From the NCBI GenBank assembly GCA_002239105.1, contig MPNQ01000033.1, forward strand, positions 1 to 36,955: a stretch of DNA of 36,955 nucleotides, given 5' to 3'. Origin of the DNA: a marine group bacterium Sva0996 bin134 (GTDB taxonomy: Bacteria > Actinomycetota > Acidimicrobiia > Acidimicrobiales > Bin134). A program made the position numbers and the translations under genes. The first letter of the stretch is position 1. Each line of letters starts with the position of its first letter. This document shows, one piece after another, positions 1-8,652 of the stretch. The notes under the pieces were generated by a model. It saw only the letters and a list, made by a program, of their open reading frames with translations, was not told the DNA's origin and did no database searches.

Positions 1-262
1 AGCGGAGTCCGGTTCGGCCCAGCTTGGCCGCGGCCCGGCCCACCGTCGCCGGGATGTCGTGCAGCTTGAGGTCGGCGAACACCTCATAGCCTCGATCGAT
101 CATGGCACCGATGGCGGCGGGGCCAGCCGTGGCGAACAGCTCGAAACCCACCTTGGCCACTCCCATCGCGGGGTGAACGGTATCGGCCATCAAACAGGCC
201 AGGTTCAGATCGTCCACGTCCAACGCAATGGCCAAGCGGGGATCGCGCTTCGTCTCACTCAT
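1..262 (-). CDS. pyrF: Orotidine 5'-phosphate decarboxylase, N-terminal part
   Basis: Decarboxylates OMP to UMP, the last step of de novo pyrimidine synthesis, in the cytoplasm. Only the first 87 codons are in the window; the gene runs off the left edge. The family signature DxKxxD is visible in FADLKLHDIP (Asp64, Lys66, Asp69), preceded by the first beta strand LAIALDVDD (residues 10-18) that binds the nucleotide. The ATG at 262 shares the 8 bases ATGAGTGA with the end of pyrD, so it is translationally coupled to pyrD at the tail of the pyr operon. Identity is very secure; the completeness of the gene cannot be judged. Confidence 0.95.
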   Translation of the reverse strand, partial: MSETKRDPRLAIALDVDDLNLACLMADTVHPAMGVAKVGFELFATAGPAAIGAMIDRGYEVFADLKLHDIPATVGRAAAKLGRTGLR

Positions 263-1196
263 GGGCTGCTCCAATCAGCTCGTCTATGCGATTCACCCCG
301 TGGGAGGCGCACCAGCGCTCTAGCTCCCGAAGGACTTTGGCCGGGGACCGGGGATCGGCGAACGTCGCGGTGCCCACCTGCACCGCGCAAGCGCCGGCCA
401 TCATCATCTCCACCGCATCGGCCCCCGAGGCGATCCCCCCCACTCCGATGATGGGCACATCGGGAAGGGCGGCGTGCACGTCGTATACCGATCTCACCGC
501 CACGGGACCGATGGCCCGGCCCGATACCCCTCCCCCTCCGCCGCCCAGCAGGGGCTTGCGGGCGTCGGTGTCGATGACCATGCCCAGCAGAGTGTTGATG
601 AGGGTCAGCGCCGAGGCGCCGCCCTCAACCGCGGCGGTGGCGATGTCGATCAGGTCGCCGGTAGCGCTGAGCTTGGCCCACCGGGGAAGGCCGCAGTTGG
701 CAGTGGCGGCCATCGCGGCCTCGGTCGTGGCCGCAGAGTGGGAGAACATGCGGCCCCGGTCCTCCAGATTGGGACAGGAGACGTTGACCTCCACGGCGAC
801 CACGGCCTCCATCGCTGAGCTGTCGGCCGCGGCCAGCACCTTGGAGGCGGCGGCGTAGTCGTCTAGGGAGCGTCCCCAGATCGACACCACCACCCGAGCG
901 CCGGCCGCAGTGAGCACCGGCAGCTCCTCGGCCAGCCAACGGGACAGGCCCGGGCCTTGCAGACCCACGCTGTTGATCATTCCCGCGGAAACAGGATGCA
1001 CCCGGGGCGGGGGGTTGCCCGCCCACTCAAAGGGGGCCAGCGACTTGACCACCACCGCGCCCAGCTCGCCATAGTCCAGGTAGCGAGCCAGTTCAGCGCC
1101 GTGGCCCACGGTGCCCGAGGCGGTCATAACCGGATTGGGCAGCCGCACCGAGCCGATGGCGGTTTCCAGATCCGGCTTCTGACCCCCGCGTTTCAT
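255..1196 (-). CDS. pyrD: Dihydroorotate dehydrogenase, class 1B type catalytic subunit
   Basis: Oxidises dihydroorotate to orotate on FMN. The 313-residue protein resembles the soluble class 1B enzyme: NSVGLQGPG (residues 75-83), the catalytic cysteine in NVSCPN (Cys141), KLS (Lys175), INT (200-202) and the FMN phosphate loop GVGGIASG (251-258). Family knowledge: class 1B enzymes pair with PyrK, an FAD/2Fe-2S electron-transfer subunit normally encoded next door, but no pyrK lies between carB and pyrD or elsewhere in the window. An unusual run of six glycines (218-223) replaces the usual lid sequence before GLSG. The ATG at 1196 has a GAGG 11 bases upstream and overlaps a micro-ORF stop by ATGA. 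Confidence 0.93.
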   Translation of the reverse strand: MKRGGQKPDLETAIGSVRLPNPVMTASGTVGHGAELARYLDYGELGAVVVKSLAPFEWAGNPPPRVHPVSAGMINSVGLQGPGLSRWLAEELPVLTAAGARVVVSIWGRSLDDYAAASKVLAAADSSAMEAVVAVEVNVSCPNLEDRGRMFSHSAATTEAAMAATANCGLPRWAKLSATGDLIDIATAAVEGGASALTLINTLLGMVIDTDARKPLLGGGGGGVSGRAIGPVAVRSVYDVHAALPDVPIIGVGGIASGADAVEMMMAGACAVQVGTATFADPRSPAKVLRELERWCASHGVNRIDELIGAAHE

Positions 1197-1228
1197 TGGA
1201 TCTTGTCGCCTCGGGCCATCAGCTCCAT
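1193..1228 (-). other. Micro-ORF bridging carB and pyrD (11 codons)
   Basis: ATG lies one base after the carB stop and encodes MELMARGDKIQ; its TGA overlaps the pyrD ATG as ATGA. It spans the whole 33-bp gap. The codons GAG CTG echo the last two codons of carB (Glu-Leu-stop), a weak hint of junction duplication. It may act only to hand ribosomes from carB to pyrD. Translation is unproven. Confidence 0.35.
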
Positions 1229-1229
1229 C

Positions 1230-4200
1230 TCACAGCTCGAAGGCCAGCTGATCGCTGGTCACCCCTCGGTGGTACTCCTGGAGGGTTCTAACCCGCAGCT
1301 GGTGGCGAGCCCAGTCAGCCATGCCGTCGGCCGCGGCCAAACCGGCGGCGGCGGTGGTCAGCAACGACACCCGATTGCGGCTGGCCGCCCGGCGAATGTG
1401 GTCGCCGTCGGCCCGCGATCCCCGGCCCCTCGGCGTGTTGACCACCAACTGCACTCGGCCAGTTTCGATCAGCTCCACCACGTCGGTGCCCCCCTCTCCC
1501 ACCTTGGCCACCACGTCGGCCACCGGAACCCCGGCATCGGACAACGCCGCCGCGGTGCCGGAGGTGGCCGCGATAGACAGCCCCAGCCCGGTGAACACCC
1601 GAGCCATCTCCACCCCGTCGGCCTTGTCCCGGTCGGCCAGCGACATCAGCACCGTGCCGTTGGACGGCAAAGGCGCACCGGCTGCGATCTGGCTCTTGGC
1701 GAAGGCCAATCCGGGGCGCAGGTCGATGCCCATAACCTCACCGGTGGACTTCATCTCCGGCCCCAATATCGCGTCGGCCTCGGGGAACCGGCTGAACGGC
1801 AGCACCGCCTCCTTCACCGAAACGTGATCGCCGTTAGCTCGGCGCCCGAGCAGCCCCTCTTGGCGCAGATCGGCCAGGCTGGCCCCCATCATCACCCGGG
1901 TGGCCACCTTCACCAGGGGCACCCCGGTGGCCTTGGCCACGAACGGCACGGTGCGCGACGCCCGGGGGTTGGCCTCTATCACGAACACCTGATCGGCCGC
2001 ACCGGTGCCGTACTGCTTGACCGCGAACTGCACGTTGATGAGACCGACCACGTCCAGCGCGTGGGCGATGTCCTTCACATGACGCTCCAACAGGGCGACC
2101 GTGGCCCCCGACAGATGCACCGGCGGCAGCATGCAGGCGCTGTCGCCCGAATGCACACCGGCCTCCTCCACATGCTCCATCACCCCGCCGATGAGCACCT
2201 CGCCGGTCATGTCGCGGATGGCGTCCACGTCCACCTCGGTGGCGTCTTCCAAAAAGCGGTCGATCAGCACCGGCCGCTCGGCCGACAGCCCGCCCTCGCG
2301 GCCCAGCGATCCCGACACGGCCATCTCGGCCATGGCTTCTCGCAGGTCGTCATCGGTGTAGACGATGACCATGGCCCGTCCCCCCAGCACATAGGAGGGC
2401 CGCACCAACACGGGGTAGCCGATGCGGTCGGCCACCGCGAGGGCATCGTCGGTGGTGGTGGCGATGCCCCCGGCCGGCTGGGGGATGTCGAGGCGGGCGC
2501 ACAGGGCATTCCAGCGCTCACGGTCCTCGGCCAAGTCGATGCTCTCGGGGCTGGTGCCCACCACCAACCCGGCCGGCAGCACGCTGGCCAGCTTGAGCGG
2601 CGTCTGCCCGCCGAGCGACACCACCACCCCGGCGATTCCGGAGCCGCCCGCGGCCTGCGATGACCGCATCTCGGCGTCGATCACGTTGCGCACGTCTTCC
2701 TCGGTGAGGGGCTCGAAATACAGCCGGTCGCTGGTGTCGTAGTCGGTTGACACCGTCTCGGGGTTGCAGTTGACCATGATGGTCTCGTAGCCGGCATCAG
2801 ACAGCGCAAAGGCAGCGTGGACGCAGCAGTAGTCGAACTCGACGCCCTGGCCGATGCGGTTGGGCCCCGACCCCAAGATGATCACCTTGGCCTGGTCGGA
2901 GGGGGCCACCTCGCCCACATCCTCGTAGGTGGAATAGTGGTACGGGGTCTCGGCCTCGAACTCGGCCGAGCAGGTGTCCACCGTCTTGAAAGTGGCCTCC
3001 ACCCCGGCGGCGATGCGGGCCGCCCGCACCTCGGCGGCCAGCACATTCCAGAGGTAGCCGAGCTGCTCGTCGGAGAACCCGAACTGCTTGGCCCGCTTCC
3101 AAGACCGGGGGGTCATGGCGTCGAAGCCGCATTCGGTCAGCGCCGCCCGCTCCTCGGTGATCTGGAGGATCTGATCGCAGAACCACGGATCCACCTTGGT
3201 GGCCTCGAACAGGTCATCCACGGTGAACCCCCGGCGCAACAGGGCCTCGAGCTGGAAGATCCGCTCGGGGGTGGGCACCGCGGCTGCGGCCAACAGCTCG
3301 TCGTCGCTGAGCGCATCGCAGGCGGCCTCTCCCAGATCGGCGTTGAGCCCGTGACGACCCAGCTCCAAAGAGCGCAGCCCCTTTTGCAGAGACTCGGTGA
3401 AGGTGCGGGCGATGGCCATAACCTCCCCCACCGACTGCATTTGGGTGTTGAGCACCCCGGATACCCCGGGAAACTTCTCGAATGCCCACCGGGGCACCTT
3501 GGTCACCACGTAGTCGATGACCGGCTCGAAGCAGGCCGGGGTCTTCTCGGTGATGTCGTTGGGTATCTCGTCGAGGGTGTAGCCCACCGCCAGGCGGGCC
3601 GCGATCTTGGCGATGGGAAAGCCGGTGGCCTTGGAGGCCAGCGCCGATGACCGGGACACCCTGGGGTTCATCTCGATTATCACGAACTCGCCGTTGTCGG
3701 GGTTCACCGCAAACTGGATGTTGGAGCCGCCGGTCTCCACCCCCACCCGGCGAATGCAGGCGAATGCGGCGTCGCGCAGCACCTGGTACTCCACATCCGA
3801 CAGGGTCTGGGCCGGGGCCACGGTTATGGAGTCGCCGGTGTGGACGCCCATTGGGTCAAGGTTCTCGATGGTGCACACCACCACGCAGTTGTCGGCCCGG
3901 TCGCGCATCACCTCCAGCTCGTACTCCTTCCAGCCGGCGATCGACTGTTCGATGAGGATCTCGCTGATAGGGCTGGCGGCCAGGCCCTGGGCGGCCATGT
4001 CCCGGCCCTGCTCGGGGGTGTGGGCGATGCCGGTGCCGGTGCCGCCCAAGATGTATGCCGGGCGGATGATCACCGGCAGCCCGATGTGCTCCATCGCCTC
4101 CATGGCCTCGTCCAGGGTGTGGGCGGTGGCCGACGGGGGCACGGGCAGCCCGATGTCGATCATGGCCTGGCGGAACTTGGCCCTGTCTTCCGCGGTGGAG

Positions 4201-4568
4201 ATCGCCGACTGGTCGGCGCCGATCACCTCCACCCCGTACTTGTCGACCACCCCCGACTCGATCAGCTCCATGGCCAGGTTCAGCGCGGTCTGCCCGCCCA
4301 ATGTGGGCAGCAGCACATCGGGCTGCTCGCGCTGAATGATGCTGGTGAGCACCTCCGCGCTGAGCGGTTCCACGTAGGTGGCGTCGGCGAACTCGGGGTC
4401 GGTCATGATGGTGGCCGGATTGGAGTTGGCCAGCACCACCCGGTAGCCCTCATCGCGCAGCACCCGACACGCCTGGGTGCCGGAGTAGTCGAATTCGCAG
4501 GCTTGGCCGATCACGATGGGCCCCGACCCGATGAGCAGGATCGACTCGATATCGGTCCGCTTAGGCAT
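1230..4568 (-). CDS. carB: Carbamoyl-phosphate synthase large chain
   Basis: Makes carbamoyl phosphate from bicarbonate, ammonia delivered by CarA, and two ATP; the product feeds PyrB and arginine synthesis. At 1112 residues it is a full-length two-fold repeat. Each half begins with a nucleotide-binding signature ([19 protein letters not shown] near residue 10; [19 protein letters not shown] near 570) followed by an ATP-grasp domain ([19 protein letters not shown] in the first half, [18 protein letters not shown] in the second). The last roughly 150 residues are the MGS-like allosteric domain. The ATG at 4568 has a GGAG six bases upstream, inside the micro-ORF that bridges carA and carB. Confidence 0.98.
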   Translation of the reverse strand: MPKRTDIESILLIGSGPIVIGQACEFDYSGTQACRVLRDEGYRVVLANSNPATIMTDPEFADATYVEPLSAEVLTSIIQREQPDVLLPTLGGQTALNLAMELIESGVVDKYGVEVIGADQSAISTAEDRAKFRQAMIDIGLPVPPSATAHTLDEAMEAMEHIGLPVIIRPAYILGGTGTGIAHTPEQGRDMAAQGLAASPISEILIEQSIAGWKEYELEVMRDRADNCVVVCTIENLDPMGVHTGDSITVAPAQTLSDVEYQVLRDAAFACIRRVGVETGGSNIQFAVNPDNGEFVIIEMNPRVSRSSALASKATGFPIAKIAARLAVGYTLDEIPNDITEKTPACFEPVIDYVVTKVPRWAFEKFPGVSGVLNTQMQSVGEVMAIARTFTESLQKGLRSLELGRHGLNADLGEAACDALSDDELLAAAAVPTPERIFQLEALLRRGFTVDDLFEATKVDPWFCDQILQITEERAALTECGFDAMTPRSWKRAKQFGFSDEQLGYLWNVLAAEVRAARIAAGVEATFKTVDTCSAEFEAETPYHYSTYEDVGEVAPSDQAKVIILGSGPNRIGQGVEFDYCCVHAAFALSDAGYETIMVNCNPETVSTDYDTSDRLYFEPLTEEDVRNVIDAEMRSSQAAGGSGIAGVVVSLGGQTPLKLASVLPAGLVVGTSPESIDLAEDRERWNALCARLDIPQPAGGIATTTDDALAVADRIGYPVLVRPSYVLGGRAMVIVYTDDDLREAMAEMAVSGSLGREGGLSAERPVLIDRFLEDATEVDVDAIRDMTGEVLIGGVMEHVEEAGVHSGDSACMLPPVHLSGATVALLERHVKDIAHALDVVGLINVQFAVKQYGTGAADQVFVIEANPRASRTVPFVAKATGVPLVKVATRVMMGASLADLRQEGLLGRRANGDHVSVKEAVLPFSRFPEADAILGPEMKSTGEVMGIDLRPGLAFAKSQIAAGAPLPSNGTVLMSLADRDKADGVEMARVFTGLGLSIAATSGTAAALSDAGVPVADVVAKVGEGGTDVVELIETGRVQLVVNTPRGRGSRADGDHIRRAASRNRVSLLTTAAAGLAAADGMADWARHQLRVRTLQEYHRGVTSDQLAFEL

Positions 4569-4629
4569 GGGCTTCTCCCATGAGAACTGCCCGCCACACG
4601 GCGATTGGGCTCACCCACCGCTTAGGCAT
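4561..4629 (-). other. Micro-ORF bridging carA and carB (22 codons)
   Basis: The ATG overlaps the end of carA (ATGCCTAA) and the stop overlaps the start of carB in the same 8 bases. The peptide begins MPKR, as CarB does, and ends HA-stop, much as CarA ends DA-stop. A 12-bp direct repeat (4557-4568 and 4618-4629) covers the stop/start junction, so the 61-bp interval looks like an old junction duplication. It contains the carB Shine-Dalgarno. Whether it is translated is unknown. Confidence 0.4.
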
Positions 4630-5770
4630 CGGGTAAACCTCCCAGCAATCGGCCTTGAGCAGGACTGCTCACGGTGGCGGGAAGGCCTGCCATGAGCTCG
4701 TCGAAGAGTCGGAAGAGATAGCGGGAGTCGTGGGGGCCGGGGCCGGCTTCGGGGTGGTATTGCACGCTGAACGCGGGCACGTCGCGGCAGCGCAGGCCCT
4801 CCACGGTGTGGTCGTTGAGGTTGATGTGGGTGATATCGGCACCGGGAATGGAGCTGTCGGCCACGCAGAAGTTGTGGTTCTGGCTGGTGATCTCCACCGC
4901 GCCGGTGGCCAGGTTGCGCACCGGGTGGTTGCCCCCGTGGTGGCCGAAGGGGAGCTTGTAGGTCTCCCCGCCCAACGCCGCGGCCAGCAATTGGTGGCCC
5001 AGACAGATGCCGAAGATCGGCACTTCGCCCAGCAAGCCCGAGATAATGTCCACCGCACCCACGACGGCGGTGGGATCGCCGGGACCGTTGGACAAGAACA
5101 CCCCGTCGGGCCGTCGGGCCAAGATGTCGGCCACGGCGGTGCTGGCCGGCACCACCTCCACCTCCGCGATGGTCCGAAGGTGGTGGACGATGGTGGACTT
5201 CAGCCCGAAATCGAGGGCCACCACCCGACGGGGCGGTCGGCCGTCGTCTCGGGTGGTGGAGAAGTGCTCGGAATCTGGGCGGGTCACGGTGGCCACCAGG
5301 TCGACTCCGTCGGTGCCGGGCTCGGCAGCGGCCGCGGCCCGCAGGTCGGACTCGGCGGCGGTGCCGAAAGCGCCGGGCATGGCGCCGGCATCGCGGATGT
5401 GGCTGGTGAGCCGCCGGGTGTCCACCCCGGCCAGGCCGGCGATGCCCTGTTCGACCAGGAAAGCCTCCAAGTCGCCGGTGGCCCGCCAGTTGGAGCGGCG
5501 GCGGGCCATCTCCCGCACGATCACCCCCCGGCAGAACGGGCGGCGGCTCTCGTGGTCGGCCGGGGTGACGCCGTAGTTGCCGATATGGGGATAGGTGAAG
5601 GTGATGATCTGCCCGGCATACGACGGATCGGTGATCACCTCCTGGTAGCCGGTGAGCACGGTGTTGAACACCACCTCGCCGGAGGTGACCCCACCAGGCG
5701 GATCGGCGCCGATGGCCTCGCCTTCGAAAACTTCGCCGTCGCTCAGCACCAGCGCCGCGGGGCGGATCAT
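4622..5770 (-). CDS. carA: Carbamoyl-phosphate synthase small chain (glutaminase)
   Basis: Hydrolyses glutamine and channels ammonia to CarB. The N-terminal small-chain domain (residues 1-150, with GYQEVITDPSYAGQIITFTYP) is followed by a class I glutamine amidotransferase domain with the catalytic triad visible: Cys256 in FGICLGHQ, His339 and Glu341 in VQYHPEAGPGPHD. The start chosen is ATG at 5770 (MIRPAALVLSDG), with GGAG eight bases upstream; the frame is open further upstream, but that stretch reads as the bridging region, not family sequence. At 382 residues it is of normal length, with about 20 extra C-terminal residues beyond the usual end. Confidence 0.97.
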   Translation of the reverse strand: MIRPAALVLSDGEVFEGEAIGADPPGGVTSGEVVFNTVLTGYQEVITDPSYAGQIITFTYPHIGNYGVTPADHESRRPFCRGVIVREMARRRSNWRATGDLEAFLVEQGIAGLAGVDTRRLTSHIRDAGAMPGAFGTAAESDLRAAAAAEPGTDGVDLVATVTRPDSEHFSTTRDDGRPPRRVVALDFGLKSTIVHHLRTIAEVEVVPASTAVADILARRPDGVFLSNGPGDPTAVVGAVDIISGLLGEVPIFGICLGHQLLAAALGGETYKLPFGHHGGNHPVRNLATGAVEITSQNHNFCVADSSIPGADITHINLNDHTVEGLRCRDVPAFSVQYHPEAGPGPHDSRYLFRLFDELMAGLPATVSSPAQGRLLGGLPDA

Positions 5771-5817
5771 GGTGTCGACTCCGAAGCAGTCGATTCTGGC
5801 CTCGGTATCAGCATCAT
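5767..5817 (-). other. Micro-ORF bridging pyrC and carA (16 codons)
   Basis: ATG at 5817 overlaps the pyrC stop as ATGA, and the TGA at 5767 overlaps the carA ATG, again as ATGA. The predicted peptide is MMLIPRPESTASESTP. It fills the 43-bp gap exactly and contains the carA Shine-Dalgarno (GGAG). This symmetrical stop/start arrangement suggests a ribosome relay; no repeat is visible here. Confidence 0.38.
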
Positions 5818-7085
5818 GGCCGCATCTCCCGGTCGACCACAACCGCCCGACCGCCGACGATGGTGTGGCGCACCCGGCCGCGGACCTGGCGCCCGGCATA
5901 GGGGGTGTTTCGGGAGCGGCTGGCCGTATCTCCGGGGTCTACCGTCCATGTCTCTTCGGGGTCGAACACGCACAGGTTGGCGGGCGAGTCAGGGGTGATC
6001 GGGCCGCCGTGCACACCGTTCAGCCCGGCGATGGCCGCCGGCTGCCAACTGAGCAAGCCCACGACCTTCGCTATGGGCAGATCCAACTCGGTCAGCGCTA
6101 GAGCCAGGGCGGTCTCCAAGCCGAGCATCCCCGGCGGTGCCTGGTCGAAGGGCAACTCCTTGGCATCGGGGGGATGGGGGGCGTGGTCGGTGGCGATGGC
6201 GTCGACCGACCCGGCGGCCAAACCCTGGCGCACCGCATCTCGATCTTCAGGCGGGCGCAGGGGCGGGTTGACCTTGAACACCGGGTCGTAGGAGGCGCAG
6301 GCCTCGTCGGTGAGGGTGAAGTGGTGGGTGGCCACCTCGGCGGTGACCTCCACGCCGGCCTGGCGGGCAGCCTGGACGATGGCGATGGAGCCCCCCGTAG
6401 ACAGGTGCTGGAAGTGGACCGGGGCGCCGGTGAAGCGGCTGAGAGCGATATCCCGCATAACCATCAGCTCCTCGGCCTCGGCGGGCACACCGGGAATGCC
6501 CAGGCGGCTCGACCACTCCCCCTCGTGCATATGGCCCCCCGCGGCCAAAGAATCGATTTCGCAGTGCTGGGCCAGTATTACCCCCAGCCCGGCGGCGTAC
6601 TCCATGGCCCGGCGCATGAGTCCGGCATCTTGAACGCCGTTGCCGTCATCGGTGAACAGGCGCACACCCAGCTCGGCCATCTCGGCCATGGGGGCCAGTC
6701 GCTCTCCCCTGCGGCCCACGGTGATGGCCCCGGATGTATACACGTCGCACGGCGCCTTGCCGCCCAGCGCGAGCACTTCCTGCACCACCGCCGCGCAGTC
6801 GATGGGCGGGTTGGTGTTGGGCATGGCCACCACGGCGCTGAACCCGCCCCGGACTGCGGCCCAGCCCCCGGTCTCGATGGTCTCGGCCTCCTCGGCCCCG
6901 GGCTGGCGCAGATGGGTGTGCAGGTCGACAAAGCCGGGGGCCACCACACAGCCAGCGGCGTCCAAAACCTCATCGCCCGACAAGTCGGGTCCGACGCCGA
7001 CCACGCGGCCATCGTCGACCACCACATCGGCGGTGCGCTCTCCCGTTTGATCGACAACCAGGCCACCCTTGATGACTGTGCTCAC
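5814..7085 (-). CDS. pyrC: Dihydroorotase (class I)
   Basis: Zinc amidohydrolase that cyclises carbamoyl-aspartate to dihydroorotate. The 423-residue protein shows metal ligands in the expected places: HTH at His56/His58, the aspartate in FTDDG (146-147) that replaces the carbamylated lysine in this class, His174 in AQHCE, His227 in HFQHLS, and Asp300 in ATDHAPH. The substrate loop reads HLRQPG where most relatives have HLREPG. The start is GTG at 7085, giving MSTVIKGGLVVD; it overlaps the stop of the preceding micro-ORF as GTGA and has AGGA just upstream. It is part of the pyr operon between pyrB and carA. Confidence 0.96.
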   Translation of the reverse strand: MSTVIKGGLVVDQTGERTADVVVDDGRVVGVGPDLSGDEVLDAAGCVVAPGFVDLHTHLRQPGAEEAETIETGGWAAVRGGFSAVVAMPNTNPPIDCAAVVQEVLALGGKAPCDVYTSGAITVGRRGERLAPMAEMAELGVRLFTDDGNGVQDAGLMRRAMEYAAGLGVILAQHCEIDSLAAGGHMHEGEWSSRLGIPGVPAEAEELMVMRDIALSRFTGAPVHFQHLSTGGSIAIVQAARQAGVEVTAEVATHHFTLTDEACASYDPVFKVNPPLRPPEDRDAVRQGLAAGSVDAIATDHAPHPPDAKELPFDQAPPGMLGLETALALALTELDLPIAKVVGLLSWQPAAIAGLNGVHGGPITPDSPANLCVFDPEETWTVDPGDTASRSRNTPYAGRQVRGRVRHTIVGGRAVVVDREMRP

Positions 7086-7108
7086 TCGGTCCTGCCTTCG
7101 GGGCTCAT
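7082..7108 (-). other. Micro-ORF 2 of the pyrB-pyrC relay (8 codons)
   Basis: Encodes MSPEGRTE. Its ATG overlaps the stop of micro-ORF 1 (ATGA) and its TGA overlaps the pyrC GTG (GTGA). The AGGA inside it is positioned as a Shine-Dalgarno for pyrC. It is the third copy of a 23-bp repeat. Confidence 0.42.
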
Positions 7109-7131
7109 TCGGTCCTGCCTTGGGGGCTCAT
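7105..7131 (-). other. Micro-ORF 1 of the pyrB-pyrC relay (8 codons)
   Basis: Encodes MSPQGRTE. Its ATG overlaps the pyrB stop (ATGA) and its TGA overlaps the start of micro-ORF 2 (ATGA). It carries an internal AGGA placed as a Shine-Dalgarno for micro-ORF 2. Confidence 0.42.
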
Positions 7132-8066
7132 GAGGCTTCGCCTTGGGGGCGCGGCTCGGGGTCGGCCGCCAGCAGGAGATACAAAACCGCCATCCGCACC
7201 GCCACCCCGTGGCGCACCTGCTCGTTGAGGGTGGCATTGGGGCGGTCCAGAACCTCGGGGGCTATCTCCACCCCGCGATTCACCGGTCCGGGATGCATGA
7301 CCAGCGCTCCTGCGGGCAAGCGGGCCGCTCGGGCGACGGTGAGGCCCCACTGGGCGGTGTACTCCCGAAGCGACGGCAGCAATGCCTCCGATTGGCGCTC
7401 CTGCTGCACTCTCAGCCCGTACGCCACGTCGCAGTCGCTTAGCACCGCGTCGAGGCTTGAGCACACGTCCACCGGCCAGGAGTCCACCGCGGGGGGCAGC
7501 AGAGTAGCCGGCGCCACCAGGGTGACCTTGGCCCCCAGCGCGGTGAAGGCCATCACGCAGGAGCGGGCCACCCGGGAGTGCTTGATGTCGCCCAGGATCA
7601 CGATGCGCCGGCCAGCCACTGAGCCGAGCCGGTCGCGGATGGTGTAGCAGTCGAGCAGCGCCTGGGTGGGATGTTCGTGCCAGCCGTCGCCGGCGTTGAT
7701 CACGCTGGCGCTGGTCCAGCCGGCCACCTGGTGGGGCACCCCGGCCGAGCGGTGGCGGACCACGATGGCGTCGGGACCCATGGCCGAGATGGTGGCCACG
7801 GTGTCGCGCACCGACTCCCCCTTGTTGACCGAGGAGCTCGACACGCTGAAGCCCATCACGTCAGCCGAAAGGCGTCGGGCCGCCACCTCGAACGAGAGCC
7901 GGGTCCGGGTGGAGTCCTCGTAGAACAACATGGCCACCGTCTTTCCCCGCAGGGTGGGCACCTTGGGAATAGGACGCTGCGATACCTCGGTGAAGTGGTC
8001 GGCCAAGCGGCACACCTCGTCTATGCCCTCGGCCCCCAGATCGTTGATCGACAAGAGGTGCTTCAT
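7128..8066 (-). CDS. pyrB: Aspartate carbamoyltransferase catalytic chain
   Basis: Condenses carbamoyl phosphate with aspartate, the first committed step of pyrimidine synthesis. The true start is ATG at 8066 (MKHLLSINDLG), which overlaps the pyrR stop as ATGA; the open frame continues upstream only inside pyrR. At 312 residues it is of normal length. The carbamoyl-phosphate site STRTRLSFE lies at residues 52-60, SVNKGES at 79-85, HPTQALLD at 132-139, and the aspartate loop HPGPVNRGVEI is near 265-275. No regulatory chain pyrI is present, as expected for an actinobacterium. The C-terminal codons are part of the 23-bp tandem repeat. Confidence 0.97.
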   Translation of the reverse strand: MKHLLSINDLGAEGIDEVCRLADHFTEVSQRPIPKVPTLRGKTVAMLFYEDSTRTRLSFEVAARRLSADVMGFSVSSSSVNKGESVRDTVATISAMGPDAIVVRHRSAGVPHQVAGWTSASVINAGDGWHEHPTQALLDCYTIRDRLGSVAGRRIVILGDIKHSRVARSCVMAFTALGAKVTLVAPATLLPPAVDSWPVDVCSSLDAVLSDCDVAYGLRVQQERQSEALLPSLREYTAQWGLTVARAARLPAGALVMHPGPVNRGVEIAPEVLDRPNATLNEQVRHGVAVRMAVLYLLLAADPEPRPQGEAS

Positions 8067-8629
8067 TTGACCACCTCGCCGAGATCCACACCCTCGCGGT
8101 GAACATCCACCACCTCGTCGCGGCGAGTGGGCAGGTTCTTGCCCACGAAGTCGGGGCGGATGGGCAGCTCCCGATGGCCCCGATCCACCATCACCGCCAG
8201 TTGCACAGCCCGGGGCCTTCCGTAGCTGTTCAGTGCGTCCAGCGCGGCTCTGATGGTGCGGCCGGTGTAGAGCACGTCGTCGACCAATACCACCGCTTGG
8301 CCGTCGAGGTTGAAGGGGATGCGGGTGGGCGCTTCGGGCAGCAGGGGCCGCAGTCCGATGTCGTCGCGGTGAAAGGCCACGTCCAGGGTTCCCAGAGGAG
8401 GTTCGGCCCCATCGATCTCGTGCAGGGCGCTGGCAATATCGGTGGCCAGCCACACCCCACCAGTTTGCAGTCCGATGATCACCACGCCATCGAGGCCATG
8501 ATTGCGCTCGATGATCTCATGGCCCATGCGCCATATCGCCCGCTTGATGTCCTCGGCTTCCATCACCTGGGTGCGGGCAATGAAAACGCCCCCGTAAGGG
8601 GGCGTACGGCGACGCTCGCGTTCAGCCAA
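8063..8629 (-). CDS. pyrR: PyrR: pyr operon RNA-binding regulator / uracil phosphoribosyltransferase
   Basis: Senses UMP/UTP and binds pyr mRNA to repress the operon; many members also have uracil phosphoribosyltransferase activity. The PRPP motif VVLVDDVLYTGRTIRAALDA and VDRGHRELPIRPDFVGKN are classic PyrR. I favour the TTG at 8629: GGAGG sits nine bases upstream, and the resulting 188 residues match the family's usual 178-193, with N-terminal residues aligning to the ARxxVMxAxD region of known proteins. Starting at the ATG at 8563 would give only 166 residues and cut the first strand. The longer frame to 8698 is leader RNA. The stop overlaps pyrB as ATGA. Confidence 0.9.
   Translation of the reverse strand: MAERERRRTPPYGGVFIARTQVMEAEDIKRAIWRMGHEIIERNHGLDGVVIIGLQTGGVWLATDIASALHEIDGAEPPLGTLDVAFHRDDIGLRPLLPEAPTRIPFNLDGQAVVLVDDVLYTGRTIRAALDALNSYGRPRAVQLAVMVDRGHRELPIRPDFVGKNLPTRRDEVVDVHREGVDLGEVVK
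8583..8605 (-). terminator. Intrinsic terminator-like hairpin in the 5' part of pyrR
   Basis: On the minus strand a perfect 8-bp stem (ACGCCCCC / GGGGGCGT, loop TTAC) ends in a run of four T. It lies 22 bases downstream of the proposed TTG start and just upstream of the alternative ATG of pyrR. It resembles the terminators of PyrR attenuators. If the TTG is used, translating ribosomes would cover it. The hexamer TCGCCG just before the stem could pair with CGGCGA in the PyrR loop, a possible antiterminator. Confidence 0.6.
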
Positions 8630-8652
8630 ACTCGATTTCCTCCATGTCCGTA

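Larger units (their letters stand above)
7082..7150 (-). repeat. Three tandem 23-bp units across the pyrB-pyrC junction
   Basis: Units are 7150-7128, 7127-7105 and 7104-7082. The last two differ by two bases; the first is the diverged tail of pyrB itself (codons for PQGEAS plus stop) and shares GCCCCCAAGGC and the terminal ATGA. Each unit ends in a stop that overlaps the next start. This looks like duplication of the end of pyrB. Confidence 0.75.

Noticed and set aside
957..2663. Plus-strand frame of 568 codons opposite carB
   Set aside because: Antisense to the unmistakable carB; composition is typical of a shadow frame.
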